A stretch of 64,000 bases of DNA from Affinundibacterium seohonense (GCF_014284305.1 NZ_JACOFW010000001.1:372001-436000); one strand, 5' to 3'. Shown: positions 9,246 through 18,472, numbered from the stretch's first letter. A program made the numbers and translations. The notes: a model not told the origin generated them from the letters alone.

Positions 9246-11285
9246 CTAGACTAACCAAGTTTGTCCTTGATGCCCCGCTGCAAATTGCGCAATCAGTTCA
9301 TCCACTGTATCCCATCCCAAGTGATCCGCATAAAACATCGGGCCACCACGATGCAAGGGGAAACCATAGCCTTTCAGATACACAATATCAATGTCGGAAG
9401 ACCGTGCTGCAATCCCCTCTCTTAGAATTTTTCTACCCTCATTTGCTAAAGCCAAGACTAATCGCTGCACTATCTCTGCATCGCTGATATCACGTTGTGG
9501 TATTGCCATGTCATGTGAATGTTGGCGAATCATTTGAACGACAAGCTCTGAAGGATAAGCGCTTCTACCATTGGGTTGATAGTCATACCAACCGGCCTGC
9601 GTTTTTTGTCCAAAGCGTCCTTGCTCGCAGAGTAGATCACCTAGTTTAGAATAAATTGCATCAGGGTTTGCCGTCAGACGACGTTTACGGATCGCCCAAC
9701 TAATGTCATTGCCAGCTAGATCGCTCATCCGAAATGGCCCCATCGCAAAGCCAAAGTTTTCGATCGCTTGATCAACTTGCTGCGGACTGCATCCCTCTTC
9801 CAATAAAAAGGTAGCTTGTTTGGTATATTGCTCTAACATGCGATTGCCGATGAACCCATCGCAGACGCCTGCCACCACTGCGGTTTTTTTGATTTTTTTC
9901 GCAAGTGCAAAACAAGTCGCTAACACATCGTTTGCTGTTTGTGCACCACGAACGATCTCTAATAACTCCATGATGTTGGCAGGACTAAAAAAATGTAGGC
10001 CGATCACATCTTGAGGACGTTTGGTAAAATTAGCGATTTGATTCACATCCAAAGTCGAGGTATTCGAAGCTAAAATGGCGCCTGCTTTCATCACCTGATC
10101 GAGCTGCACGAAGACACTTTGTTTCACTTGTATGTCTTCAAATACAGCTTCAATCACTAAGTCGGCGTTGGCAATCGCTGTATAGCTATCGACACCCTGC
10201 ACTAACTTGCAGCGTTGATCACACTGCTCTTGCGTCAATTTCTTTTTAGTCACCGCACTTTGATACGTGTCGCGAATTTTTTGTAGACCTTTTTCTAAGG
10301 ACGCTGCTTGCAAATCGAGAATTTGCACCGGAATGCCGGCACTCGCAAAATTCATGGCAATCCCTGCTCCCATGGTGCCAGCACCAATCACCGCAACCGA
10401 TAAAATTTGCCGGAGTGGCGTGTCTGCTTCGACACCGACAATTTTGCCAGCTGCTCGTTCTGCCATAAAAATATGACGTAAAGCTTTCGATTCATCACTT
10501 TGAAGCAATTGCTGAAATAGTTTGCGCTCGGTCTTGATACCCTCATCGAAGTCTTGCGTCATACTCGCTTCTAGAGCGCCGAGGCAGGCAAATGGTGCCG
10601 GAAAATTTTTCGATCTTTTCATCAAACCAGCGCGAGCGATGACAAAAAAATCCTCGCTCTTTGGTTGATGAACTGGGAGATCTCGCACGCGCGGCAGCGG
10701 ACGGATGCTTGCTACCTGTTGTGCAAATTCACTTGCCGATTTCATCAACTCTTTGGGCGCAATCTCAAACAAATTGAATAATGCGCTGTCGGCCAATTGA
10801 TCAGACAGCGTTACTTGTCCACTGCTAATCATTGTGGCACACATCTCCATACTGAGCAGGCGTGGCAGACGTTGCGTGCCTCCTGCGCCAGGGAGTAAGC
10901 CCAGCTTCACCTCGGGCAAGGCAAAGGCAATTCCACTGGTCGTAACCCGATAGTGGCAGGCCAAGGCCAACTCAAGACCACCACCCATGCAGACTCCGTT
11001 AATCACCGCAATGACGGGTTTGCTGATGCGATCAAGTTGTTCTAATAACGTAGGCAAGGATGGCTCAGCATAAGTTTTATCGGTGCCAAATTCTTTGATA
11101 TCGGCGCCACCCGAAAATGCTTTACCTGTCCCGGTCAACAAGATCGCCGTCACTATAGGATCGCTTTCAGCCAAAGCTAGATGTTCAGAAATGGCAGCAC
11201 GGCTTGCATGCCCAAGACCGTTCACAGGTGGATGATTGATCTTGATAATGGCCAGATTGTTCTGTATTTCTAGGGATGCGCTCAT
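9246..11285 (-). CDS. Fused enoyl-CoA hydratase / 3-hydroxyacyl-CoA dehydrogenase
   Basis: This bifunctional beta-oxidation enzyme hydrates enoyl-CoA and then oxidises the 3-hydroxyacyl-CoA with NAD. It has 679 residues. The N-terminal crotonase domain (about 1-190) has the oxyanion and catalytic region GGGLELALAC and LPEVKLGLLPGAGGTQRLP with both glutamates. The dehydrogenase NAD site is VIGAGTMGAGIA (about 296-307), the catalytic His lies in GLHFFSPA, and two C-terminal 3HCDH domains follow. It resembles the FadJ / peroxisomal multifunctional type and is shorter than E. coli FadB. It is the last gene downstream of the liv-type ABC transporter on the same strand, 156 bp after livF. The transporter may therefore import an acid degraded through CoA esters. 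Confidence 0.9.
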   Translation of the reverse strand: MSASLEIQNNLAIIKINHPPVNGLGHASRAAISEHLALAESDPIVTAILLTGTGKAFSGGADIKEFGTDKTYAEPSLPTLLEQLDRISKPVIAVINGVCMGGGLELALACHYRVTTSGIAFALPEVKLGLLPGAGGTQRLPRLLSMEMCATMISSGQVTLSDQLADSALFNLFEIAPKELMKSASEFAQQVASIRPLPRVRDLPVHQPKSEDFFVIARAGLMKRSKNFPAPFACLGALEASMTQDFDEGIKTERKLFQQLLQSDESKALRHIFMAERAAGKIVGVEADTPLRQILSVAVIGAGTMGAGIAMNFASAGIPVQILDLQAASLEKGLQKIRDTYQSAVTKKKLTQEQCDQRCKLVQGVDSYTAIANADLVIEAVFEDIQVKQSVFVQLDQVMKAGAILASNTSTLDVNQIANFTKRPQDVIGLHFFSPANIMELLEIVRGAQTANDVLATCFALAKKIKKTAVVAGVCDGFIGNRMLEQYTKQATFLLEEGCSPQQVDQAIENFGFAMGPFRMSDLAGNDISWAIRKRRLTANPDAIYSKLGDLLCEQGRFGQKTQAGWYDYQPNGRSAYPSELVVQMIRQHSHDMAIPQRDISDAEIVQRLVLALANEGRKILREGIAARSSDIDIVYLKGYGFPLHRGGPMFYADHLGWDTVDELIAQFAAGHQGQTWLV

Positions 11286-11441
11286 GAATGTCTCTTGATA
11301 GGAATTCTGGTGAAAATGCGTATTTTTTGTTGGAGAATTTTAATGCAATTGCAGGGAGAACCGCTATCTTATGTGTTGTAATTGCAGAGACTATGCTGTC
11401 TCGAATGACAATAATTTGGCGTAGTTCGCCACAGGCACTGA

Positions 11442-12161
11442 CTAAACTTCCAACCACTCTTTGCGTAATAACTCATTATCCAGAAGTTCCTCGCGACTTC
11501 CATCAAACACGATCTGACCATGTCCAAGTAATAAAAAGCGATCCGCCAATTGCATCGCCAACTGTAGTTTTTGCTCCACCAATAAGATCGCCACACCACG
11601 TTGTTTGATCGTTTGAAAACAATGCAGCAGCTGCTTGACGACCTGAGGTGCCAGACCCTCGGTTGGTTCATCGACCAACAACAAATCAGGATTACCCAAC
11701 AGACTGCGCGCCAACGATAGCATTTGCTGTTCTCCACCCGATAAGGCACCAGCTGCCACATGTCGCCGTTGTTTGAGAACTGGAAACAAAGCATAAGCAT
11801 CATGCAATTGCCATTGGGTGGTCGTGTTGCTCGACACCGAGTGAGCCGGCTTTAGTCCTAGTAGAAGATTCTGTTCCACTGACAATTTGGCGAAAATGGC
11901 TCGGTCTTCTGGAACATAAGCGATCCCAGCTTGTGCAATCGCATAACTTGGCAAGCCCACTAACGATGCTGACTGATATTGAATACTGCCTTTCATTTCC
12001 ACCATGCCCATAATCGCTTTTAGGCAGGTACTGCGTCCAGCACCATTTCGTCCCAAGAGTGCGACAACCTCGGATGAGTTGAGGTCAAAATTGACTCCGC
12101 GCAGCACCTGACCTTTTGCATAAGACGCATGCAGATCGCGCACTTGAAGTAGATTATTCAT
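11442..12161 (-). CDS. livF: Branched-chain amino acid-type ABC transporter ATPase (LivF family)
   Basis: This is one of two cytoplasmic ATPases driving a HAAT-family importer. It has 239 residues. Walker A is GRNGAGRST (unusual Arg in place of the invariant Lys: GRNGAGRS rather than GxxGxGKS), the ABC signature is LSGGEQQ, and Walker B is LLLVDEPTEGLA. The Arg substitution in the P-loop is worth noting, since the Lys contacts the ATP phosphates. It starts at ATG 12161, overlapping the end of livG by 4 bp. Confidence 0.9.
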   Translation of the reverse strand: MNNLLQVRDLHASYAKGQVLRGVNFDLNSSEVVALLGRNGAGRSTCLKAIMGMVEMKGSIQYQSASLVGLPSYAIAQAGIAYVPEDRAIFAKLSVEQNLLLGLKPAHSVSSNTTTQWQLHDAYALFPVLKQRRHVAAGALSGGEQQMLSLARSLLGNPDLLLVDEPTEGLAPQVVKQLLHCFQTIKQRGVAILLVEQKLQLAMQLADRFLLLGHGQIVFDGSREELLDNELLRKEWLEV

Positions 12162-12943
12162 GCGCCCTCCGACGTCGCAAGTATCGTTGCAGGAGCCTGA
12201 AAAGCCTTCTCACTCAGGTACGCTGCCTGCACTAAGGCATTGGCACGTATGTTCTCTGGCGTATCACAGGCAATGATTTCACCTTGTACCATCACCGCGA
12301 TCCGATCAGCCAACGCAAATACCACTTGCAGATCATGTTCGACGATCAGCAAACTCTTACCAAGACTGATTTGCTTCAGTAAGGCTATCATCTCTTTGGC
12401 CTCAGTCCGACTCATCCCAGCAGTCGGCTCGTCTAACAAGATACAACTCCCTTCGCCGATGAGGCTCATCCCAATTTCCAAACGTCGCTGTTCGGCATAG
12501 GGTAATACACCGGCGACGACGTCTTGGCGGTCTCGCAAACCGATCAAATCCAACATGGATTCTGCTGCAATGATTACTTGCTGCTGCGCTTTTAGACGAC
12601 GCCAAAACAAGTAGGGAGAACCATATCGCGCCATCGCAGCACAACACAAATGAGCAAATACAGACATCCCTAAAAACAACTGACTAGTCTGAAAACTGCG
12701 GGACAATCCCAAGCGTGCAATCTTATGCGTTGTCAGTCCGTTGATCTGAGTGCCCTGCAAAAATATTTGTCCGCTGTTACCACTTTGGCGACCAGAAATT
12801 ACATCAAATAAACTGGATTTCCCTGCGCCATTTGGGCCTATCAGCGCTAATACCTCACCCGCTTTCAATTCAAGATCGACGCCTCGCAGGATATCGGTAT
12901 CGCCAATTCGGAGTTTAACCTGATGAAGTTGCAGCACGCTCAT
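12158..12943 (-). CDS. livG: Branched-chain amino acid-type ABC transporter ATPase (LivG family)
   Basis: This is the second cytoplasmic ATPase of the importer, about 261 residues. Walker A is GPNGAGKSS, Walker B is ILLDEPTAGMS, and the typical LivG C-terminal region follows. The frame is open further upstream, but the family start is MSVLQLHQVKL at 12943. That ATG overlaps the livM stop (atga), which supports translational coupling. The ABC signature looks degenerate (GVLPYAEQRRLEIG), which is normal for LivG, where the motif is LSYGxQR-like. Confidence 0.9.
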   Translation of the reverse strand: MSVLQLHQVKLRIGDTDILRGVDLELKAGEVLALIGPNGAGKSSLFDVISGRQSGNSGQIFLQGTQINGLTTHKIARLGLSRSFQTSQLFLGMSVFAHLCCAAMARYGSPYLFWRRLKAQQQVIIAAESMLDLIGLRDRQDVVAGVLPYAEQRRLEIGMSLIGEGSCILLDEPTAGMSRTEAKEMIALLKQISLGKSLLIVEHDLQVVFALADRIAVMVQGEIIACDTPENIRANALVQAAYLSEKAFQAPATILATSEGA

Positions 12944-14181
12944 TGTTGGCCTCTTCGCCGGCATTGCCCGACCATCTTCAGAGCCACCAGACCGACAACA
13001 AAACTGCTTGACGTGATTAACCAACTTGAATTGTTATGGGGGGCCAATGTGATGCCAAACGCGACTAAAGGATGAAACGTCTCGGAGGGAAAGCGCCAAC
13101 GATATAGCAGCTCAATCATCATCACGCCGCCACAGCACAAGAATGTTGATGCGCTCAGCCATAAACTTGTCCAAACGAGGAGGCCCGACAAGTGCGATTG
13201 ACGTTTGGCGCCTTTGGCGGCGTCTATCCAACTGAGCAGCATGCCGCTCACACCGTGCGGCGCAAACGACACGACGAACATAAAAAGTAAACCAAGATAC
13301 AGTTGCCAAGCTGGTGTTAGTTCAGATAAGAACACCGACATCACGACGGCCAAAATGGCACCAACGACAGGGCCGAGAAACACGCTGACACCACCAATGT
13401 AGGTGAAAAACAAAATCGCCCCAGAGCGTGCCAAACTAAAACTATCCGTCGTCGCCATTTCAAAATGTAAGGCGGATAATGCCCCAGCCACACCAGCAAA
13501 AAAGCAAGAAATACACAACATGAGAAAACGTACATAACGCGGATTAACGCCAAGAAATGCGACACGTTCCTCATTCTCCTTTACGGCATTCGCCAATTTA
13601 CCTAAGGGAGTTTTTGTCACAAAAAACATCGTCCCAGCAGCGATCAAGGTCCAGAAAATAATGAGATAAGTAATTTCGATCTGTGGACCGAAAGTGATGC
13701 CCATCCAAGTCTCGCCTACGACGCGATTCGCACTCTTGCCGCCCTCACCGCCAAATACGGTGGGAAACATCGCAGATCCTGCAAATACCAACTCGCCGAT
13801 ACCCAAACTAATCATGGAGAATGTCAGTCCTGATTGTTTACTTGATATCCATCCAAACAGCATGCCGAAAAACAGCCCGGATAGACCACCGATTATTGGT
13901 ACCAGACTAACTGGCAAAAACCATATCCCCGCGCTAACTTGATTGAGTGCATAGATCGCCGCGTAAGCACCAAAACCAGCATAAACCGCGTGACCAAATG
14001 ACAGTAGACCTGTTTGTCCGAGTAAAAGATTAAAAGACAATGCCAACACCGCCGTGATGCAAACTTGTGTTAAAAAGTTTAATGCGGCGTTCGAAGGCCA
14101 TAACAGCGGTGCGCTAATCAATAGACCACTGATCAGTACAGCCACAAAAAAGGAAGAAGAACACCAAAATCTTTTAGGCAT
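12940..14181 (-). CDS. livM: Branched-chain amino acid-type ABC transporter permease (LivM family)
   Basis: This is one of the two inner-membrane permeases of the importer, about 413 residues with some ten hydrophobic segments. Features of the family include SFNLLLGQTGLLSFGHA near the N-terminus and the cytoplasmic ATPase-coupling region KTPLGKLANAVKENEERVAFLG. The C-terminal ~90 residues after the core (including one or two extra hydrophobic stretches) make it longer than E. coli-type core domains; longer forms exist in beta-proteobacteria. I prefer the ATG at 14181 (MPKRFW), overlapping the livH stop, over the ATG at 14202. Confidence 0.88.
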   Translation of the reverse strand: MPKRFWCSSSFFVAVLISGLLISAPLLWPSNAALNFLTQVCITAVLALSFNLLLGQTGLLSFGHAVYAGFGAYAAIYALNQVSAGIWFLPVSLVPIIGGLSGLFFGMLFGWISSKQSGLTFSMISLGIGELVFAGSAMFPTVFGGEGGKSANRVVGETWMGITFGPQIEITYLIIFWTLIAAGTMFFVTKTPLGKLANAVKENEERVAFLGVNPRYVRFLMLCISCFFAGVAGALSALHFEMATTDSFSLARSGAILFFTYIGGVSVFLGPVVGAILAVVMSVFLSELTPAWQLYLGLLFMFVVSFAPHGVSGMLLSWIDAAKGAKRQSHLSGLLVWTSLWLSASTFLCCGGVMMIELLYRWRFPSETFHPLVAFGITLAPHNNSSWLITSSSFVVGLVALKMVGQCRRRGQQ

Positions 14182-15154
14182 GCTTGGATCTCGCACCAGC
14201 ATTCAACGGCGCATTCGCACGTTCACCAAAGAGGCCATTGGGGCGCCAAACCAGCATCATGATCAAAAGTAAAAACGGTAGCACGGGTGCTAATTGTGAA
14301 ATGCGGATAGTCATTAAGCCAGCTTCATCAGATATCGGCATTAAGACACCGAAATATGCCAGCATCTCTTGCAAGGAAAGGTCTACTGTTACTGCAAAAG
14401 TTTGCATGATCGCGATTAACATCGAGCCCCAAAATGCACCCTTCAGCGATCCCATGCCACCTACCACGATCACTACAAAAATAATGCTACCGACATGTGC
14501 TGCCATACTAGGCTCGGTCACCATTAAATTACCCCCGACCGCCCCTGCTAGACCAGCTAAACCGCACCCAAGTCCAAATACCCACATAAAAATCTTTGGT
14601 ACGTTGTGACCCAAAGCTTCGACCATCTTTGGCTGCGTCGATGACGCTTGAATAATCAAGCCGGTTCGGGTACGACTAAACAACACATAGAGTAGTCCCA
14701 AAATCAGCAGCGCAAGCAAGGCAATAAAACCTCGATAAATCGAGAATGGACTGGAATACACGTTAAACAAATTCCCTTGCAATGCTAGTGGAATTTGGTA
14801 AGGCAACGCTAATTTCCCCCAAATCAATTGCACCGTTTCCAGCATGACCGCTGCAAGACCAAAGCTAAACAACAGCTCGGCGAGTTGTCCTTGGCGATGC
14901 AATCGACGTAACGCAAATCGCTCGATCATTATCCCGAGTAATCCCGTCAACAGTGGCGCTAACATCAGCCCCCACCAAAAGCCAAAAATGTGACTGAAGC
15001 TGTAGCCGAGATAGGCGCCCAGCATGTAAAAACTGGCGTGTGCAAAATTCAGTACACCCAGCAGACTAAAAATAATGGTGAGTCCAGCGCTCAGCATGAA
15101 TAATAAAAAACCGTAGCTGAGGCCGTTCAATAAGTTGATGAGAAAAAATTCCAA
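14174..15154 (-). CDS. livH: Branched-chain amino acid-type ABC transporter permease (LivH family)
   Basis: This is the partner permease to LivM, 326 residues with about eight transmembrane helices. Family motifs include NGLSYGFLLFMLSAGLTIIFSLLGVLNFAHA at the N-terminus and the region RTGLIIQASSTQPKMVEALG, which docks the ATPase. It starts 23 bp after the binding-protein gene stop and overlaps livM. Confidence 0.9.
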   Translation of the reverse strand: MEFFLINLLNGLSYGFLLFMLSAGLTIIFSLLGVLNFAHASFYMLGAYLGYSFSHIFGFWWGLMLAPLLTGLLGIMIERFALRRLHRQGQLAELLFSFGLAAVMLETVQLIWGKLALPYQIPLALQGNLFNVYSSPFSIYRGFIALLALLILGLLYVLFSRTRTGLIIQASSTQPKMVEALGHNVPKIFMWVFGLGCGLAGLAGAVGGNLMVTEPSMAAHVGSIIFVVIVVGGMGSLKGAFWGSMLIAIMQTFAVTVDLSLQEMLAYFGVLMPISDEAGLMTIRISQLAPVLPFLLLIMMLVWRPNGLFGERANAPLNAGARSKHA

Positions 15155-15177
15155 AGGACAGATTCCGCGCGTTTATT

Positions 15178-16446
15178 TTATGGACGTTGCATCTGACATG
15201 ATGTCGCCTGACTCGAAATAAATGGTTCGAATTTTTGTAAGGTTTTCCACCCTAGGCCGGTATTCTCTTGATCAAAGCGCACTGTCTTTCCGTCGACCTT
15301 GACCCAATTCGAAACATACAGCGCCTGCTGGAATTGATGATCTGTTTTACGCATCGTCGCGGGCGTTCCAAAAAAATCGATTTGCACCTGTTCTAGTGCA
15401 TAGGCCACTTTCACAGGATCGATGGCGGAAGTCTGCTTGTCGGTGCGCTCACTGGTTTGAATCGCTTGCGCCAAACTGGCAATCATTGCGTAAGTCGAGC
15501 TTGAAGAAAAATCGTCTTTGTATTTCGCTTTATAGCCTTGTGTAATGGCACTACCAAGCTTAGAGGGATTATTTGGATGCCAGTAACCGATCAATTTAAC
15601 TTTATCGATGCCAGCCTCACCCATCGCTGTTGGCACGCCAGTTGAACTTGCATAGTAGGTATAAAAATTCACCTTGAGATTGAGCTCTTTCGCCGATTTA
15701 ATCAATAAGGCTAAATCGGTTCCCCAATTGCCGGTAATCACGGAGTCCGCGCCCGACGCTTTAATCTTGCTAATGTAGGGAGAAAAATCTTTCACGCTGG
15801 CGATAGGATGTAAATCCTCACCAACAATTTGTATATCAGGACGTTTGCGAGCCAATGCGGCTTTGGCCGCACGCGCCACTTGTTGGCCATGTGAGTAGTT
15901 CTGACCGATTAGATAGACTTTTTTGATTTGCTGATCAGCCGCCATGAAACTACTGAGTGCTTCCATTTTCATGTCTGAATTGGCATCAAACCGAAAATGC
16001 CAAAAACTGCATTGCCGATTCGTCATATCAGGATCGATAGAGCCATGATTCAAAAAAATAATTTCTTTACCACGATTGCGTTGATTATGTTTATTGACCG
16101 CGTCAATCAATGCAAGCCCCACAGCCGAGCCAGTACCTTGGGTGATAAAACGATAGCCTTTATCTGCCACCGTTTTCAATAAACTTAAACTCTCCTGTAC
16201 GCCAGCTTTATTGTCGAATGCATCGAACACAAAGCGATGCTCACCTGCCCACTTTTCGGTATTCGCACGTTCGGCGATAAATTTGAATGAGTTGAAGGTA
16301 TTCAGACCAACGGGGCCAAATGGTCCAGACATGGGATCAATCACGGCGATTTTGATGGTATCTGCTTGGGCAATTTGACCGCCAATTAGGAGTGCGGAAA
16401 CGACACCGAAAATTGACTTGCTTAGTGTGCTAAGTAATTGATGCAT
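15178..16446 (-). CDS. Periplasmic substrate-binding protein of a Liv-type ABC transporter
   Basis: This is a type I periplasmic binding protein (Leu/Ile/Val-binding protein fold), 422 residues, first gene of the transporter operon. The signal peptide covers about residues 1-27 (ending AQA-D), then mature TIKIAVIDPMSGPFG. I chose ATG 16446, preceded by ggaaa; the frame is open another 105 codons upstream, but that part is antisense to the intergenic gap and to rlmJ and has no signal-peptide character. The ligand is unknown. The linked hydratase/dehydrogenase suggests an organic acid or short acyl compound rather than an amino acid, which is inference. Confidence 0.88.
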   Translation of the reverse strand: MHQLLSTLSKSIFGVVSALLIGGQIAQADTIKIAVIDPMSGPFGPVGLNTFNSFKFIAERANTEKWAGEHRFVFDAFDNKAGVQESLSLLKTVADKGYRFITQGTGSAVGLALIDAVNKHNQRNRGKEIIFLNHGSIDPDMTNRQCSFWHFRFDANSDMKMEALSSFMAADQQIKKVYLIGQNYSHGQQVARAAKAALARKRPDIQIVGEDLHPIASVKDFSPYISKIKASGADSVITGNWGTDLALLIKSAKELNLKVNFYTYYASSTGVPTAMGEAGIDKVKLIGYWHPNNPSKLGSAITQGYKAKYKDDFSSSSTYAMIASLAQAIQTSERTDKQTSAIDPVKVAYALEQVQIDFFGTPATMRKTDHQFQQALYVSNWVKVDGKTVRFDQENTGLGWKTLQKFEPFISSQATSCQMQRP

Positions 16447-16485
16447 AAAATTTCCATATAGAAGACGCACTATGCAAACAGACAT

Positions 16486-16518
16486 AGATCGATGAAGCAT
16501 TTTCAGCTTAATCGATCT
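16486..16518. repeat. 33-bp interrupted palindrome upstream of the liv-type operon
   Basis: agatcgat (16486-16493) pairs with atcgatct (16511-16518). Inside it, after one mismatch, aagc pairs with gctt across a 7-nt loop, giving a stem of 12 pairs. It lies 40 bp upstream of the binding-protein ATG and 32 bp past the rlmJ stop. There is no T run, so it is not a standard terminator; an operator for the transport operon fits better. Confidence 0.6.
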
Positions 16519-16549
16519 ACAGTTGCGGTCTTGAGATATCTGAAAAAGT

Positions 16550-17674
16550 TTAACGCGACCGTGTCTTCGACAGATTGGCGGGACGTGCTGTGCGTTTGCC
16601 TTGTCCAAGATCACGACTCGCAACTGGCGCTGCGCCAGTTCTTGCGCCACCCTTGTTTGCATTGCTAGTGCGCAGGCTGCCAACTTGCGGACGACCAGTG
16701 CCTGCGGTTGCTGGACTACCTGCTCGGCCTGTACCTCGCGCACTGCGATCGACTGGAGCACGTACCGGGCTCTTCACTTTCACTGTGACCGTCTCGCCTG
16801 ATTCAATCTCATATTTTGCGCTGACGTCTTTACCTAATACGCGTACCAAGTAAGGCATGACCTCGCGCAAAGTGGCTTCCAAAGTCCACGGCGGATTAAT
16901 AATGAACATGCCGCTGCTGTGGAGACCAAAACCATCTGGGTTGGGGCCGCTGATACTCAAGGTCACATTCAACCAACCATTGGACGGAATACGTTTAAGG
17001 CGTTCAGGTAATTGTTTGGATTCGATGCGAGATAGCACTGGATACCAAACCGCATACGTGCCAGTAGGAAAACGCAGCAAAGCGTCCTCGAGACAAACTT
17101 TGACGCGACGATAATCATCTTTGACTTCATACGGCGGATCAATCAAGACTAAACCACGACGTGATGGCGGCGGAAGAATCGCTTTCAATCCCTCAAAGCC
17201 ATCACCCGCATTAATCATGATGCGCTTGCCGCGCACCGTTTGACGCTCACCCTGCTCAGCTTTATGGGCTTCTAATTTGCGAAAATTTTCGCTAAGAATT
17301 TTGATTTCGCTAGGATGCAATTCAAACAGGCGCAAACGATCTTGCGAGCGCATCACCTCATTGGCACAATACGGCGAACCTGGGTAATAACGCATTTTGC
17401 CACTGGGGTTCATACCCTTGACTAAATTCATGTACTCCTGCAAAGCGGCAGGTACATCATCCCTCTCCCACAAAGGACCAATACCGGTTTCGTACTCCGC
17501 ATTTTTCATTGCATAACCGGTGTCCAACGAATACAAACCCGCACCTGAATGGGTGTCGACATAGGTATAAGCGGTGTCTTTTTGTCCGAGATAATTGAGT
17601 AATTCAATTAAAACAAAGTGTTTGAGAACGTCAGCATGATTGCCAGCGTGAAAACCATGGCGATAGCTCAGCAT
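16550..17674 (-). CDS. rlmJ: 23S rRNA (adenine-2030 N6)-methyltransferase with basic C-terminal tail
   Basis: RlmJ methylates A2030 of 23S rRNA using S-adenosylmethionine. The N-terminus MLSYRHGFHAGNHADVLKH and the catalytic DPPYE (179-183) are diagnostic. The family is about 280 residues, but this protein has 374. The last ~75 residues (300-374) form a low-complexity tail rich in Arg, Gly, Ala, Ser and Thr, and probably disordered. The tail's coding DNA is visibly richer in G+C than the surroundings. It might aid RNA binding. Monocistronic. Confidence 0.92.
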   Translation of the reverse strand: MLSYRHGFHAGNHADVLKHFVLIELLNYLGQKDTAYTYVDTHSGAGLYSLDTGYAMKNAEYETGIGPLWERDDVPAALQEYMNLVKGMNPSGKMRYYPGSPYCANEVMRSQDRLRLFELHPSEIKILSENFRKLEAHKAEQGERQTVRGKRIMINAGDGFEGLKAILPPPSRRGLVLIDPPYEVKDDYRRVKVCLEDALLRFPTGTYAVWYPVLSRIESKQLPERLKRIPSNGWLNVTLSISGPNPDGFGLHSSGMFIINPPWTLEATLREVMPYLVRVLGKDVSAKYEIESGETVTVKVKSPVRAPVDRSARGTGRAGSPATAGTGRPQVGSLRTSNANKGGARTGAAPVASRDLGQGKRTARPANLSKTRSR

Positions 17675-17773
17675 AGTGGGGATTCCTAATAGATTGATGC
17701 TGACTCATTCGAGACGTGTCAGCCATGAAGATGTCGAATAAGGCGGATTTTACTCTGTTTGCTAGCTAAGCGC

Positions 17774-17806
17774 TTGATTTTGCTGAAATTTAGCTCGCAA
17801 AATCAA
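17774..17806. repeat. Perfect 10-bp inverted repeat between rlmJ and a GNAT gene
   Basis: ttgattttgc (17774-17783) and gcaaaatcaa (17797-17806) are separated by 13 nt. The repeat lies about 100 bp upstream of rlmJ on its strand and past the end of the GNAT gene. No T run follows on either strand. A regulator site or an RNA hairpin is possible. Confidence 0.55.
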
Positions 17807-17863
17807 ATATACCTTTGCATATTTGAATGCGCTTACCAGTTCATGTTTAGGTAAAAAAAAAGC

Positions 17864-18388
17864 CTAAGTACCATCAATCCGTTTGCCAAAAATAATCAAG
17901 TCTCGCTCGATACCATCCAAATTCGCAACGCGAGGCATATTTGCCCAAATCTCAAAATTGAACGAGGCAAATAAGTTCATGCTTGGGACATTGTGACCAA
18001 AGATGAAACCTAACAGCGTATGGACCTGGATTTGCGGAGCAAATAGAATCGCCTGCTCCAATAAGTAGCGCCCCAAACCCTGACGGCGGGTTGATTCATG
18101 CAGGTAAATCGAAAGTTCAGCCGTGCCTGAATATGCAGGACGCCCGTAAAAATTGGAGAAGGATAGCCAACCAATAATTTGCCCACCTTCACCTTCGACC
18201 ACCCACAACGGGCGTTTTTCAGGGGTATGGTCGTGGAACCAATTCAATCGCGATGCGACTGAAATTTCTTCCGTGTCGGCTGTGACCATACGTGAAGCAA
18301 TAGTCGAATTATAAATCGCGACGATCGCGTTGAGATCCTCCAATTGCGCAAGTCGGTGGGTGAACGTCGATAAGGTATTGGATGCCAT
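17864..18388 (-). CDS. GNAT family N-acetyltransferase
   Basis: This 174-residue acetyltransferase of the GCN5 fold resembles the phosphinothricin-acetyltransferase-like subgroup (starts with RLAQLEDLNAIVAIYNSTIASR). The acetyl-CoA loop is seen as RRQGLGRYLLEQAI at about residues 111-124. The substrate is not predictable. A t-rich hairpin (ttagg...cctaa) just past the stop may end its transcript. Confidence 0.85.
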   Translation of the reverse strand: MASNTLSTFTHRLAQLEDLNAIVAIYNSTIASRMVTADTEEISVASRLNWFHDHTPEKRPLWVVEGEGGQIIGWLSFSNFYGRPAYSGTAELSIYLHESTRRQGLGRYLLEQAILFAPQIQVHTLLGFIFGHNVPSMNLFASFNFEIWANMPRVANLDGIERDLIIFGKRIDGT

Positions 18389-18472
18389 AAGTGCTCGATG
18401 CTAAAAATAAAAACGCTGAACTTGTTTGAAAAGTATCAGCGCTTGGGGAAATAGGGAGAAAAGTCGTTCGAC

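Noticed and set aside
16447-16761. N-terminal extension of the ABC binding protein by 105 residues
   Set aside because: It is antisense to the rlmJ tail, lacks signal-peptide character, and an ATG with ribosome binding site and clear signal peptide begins at 16446.
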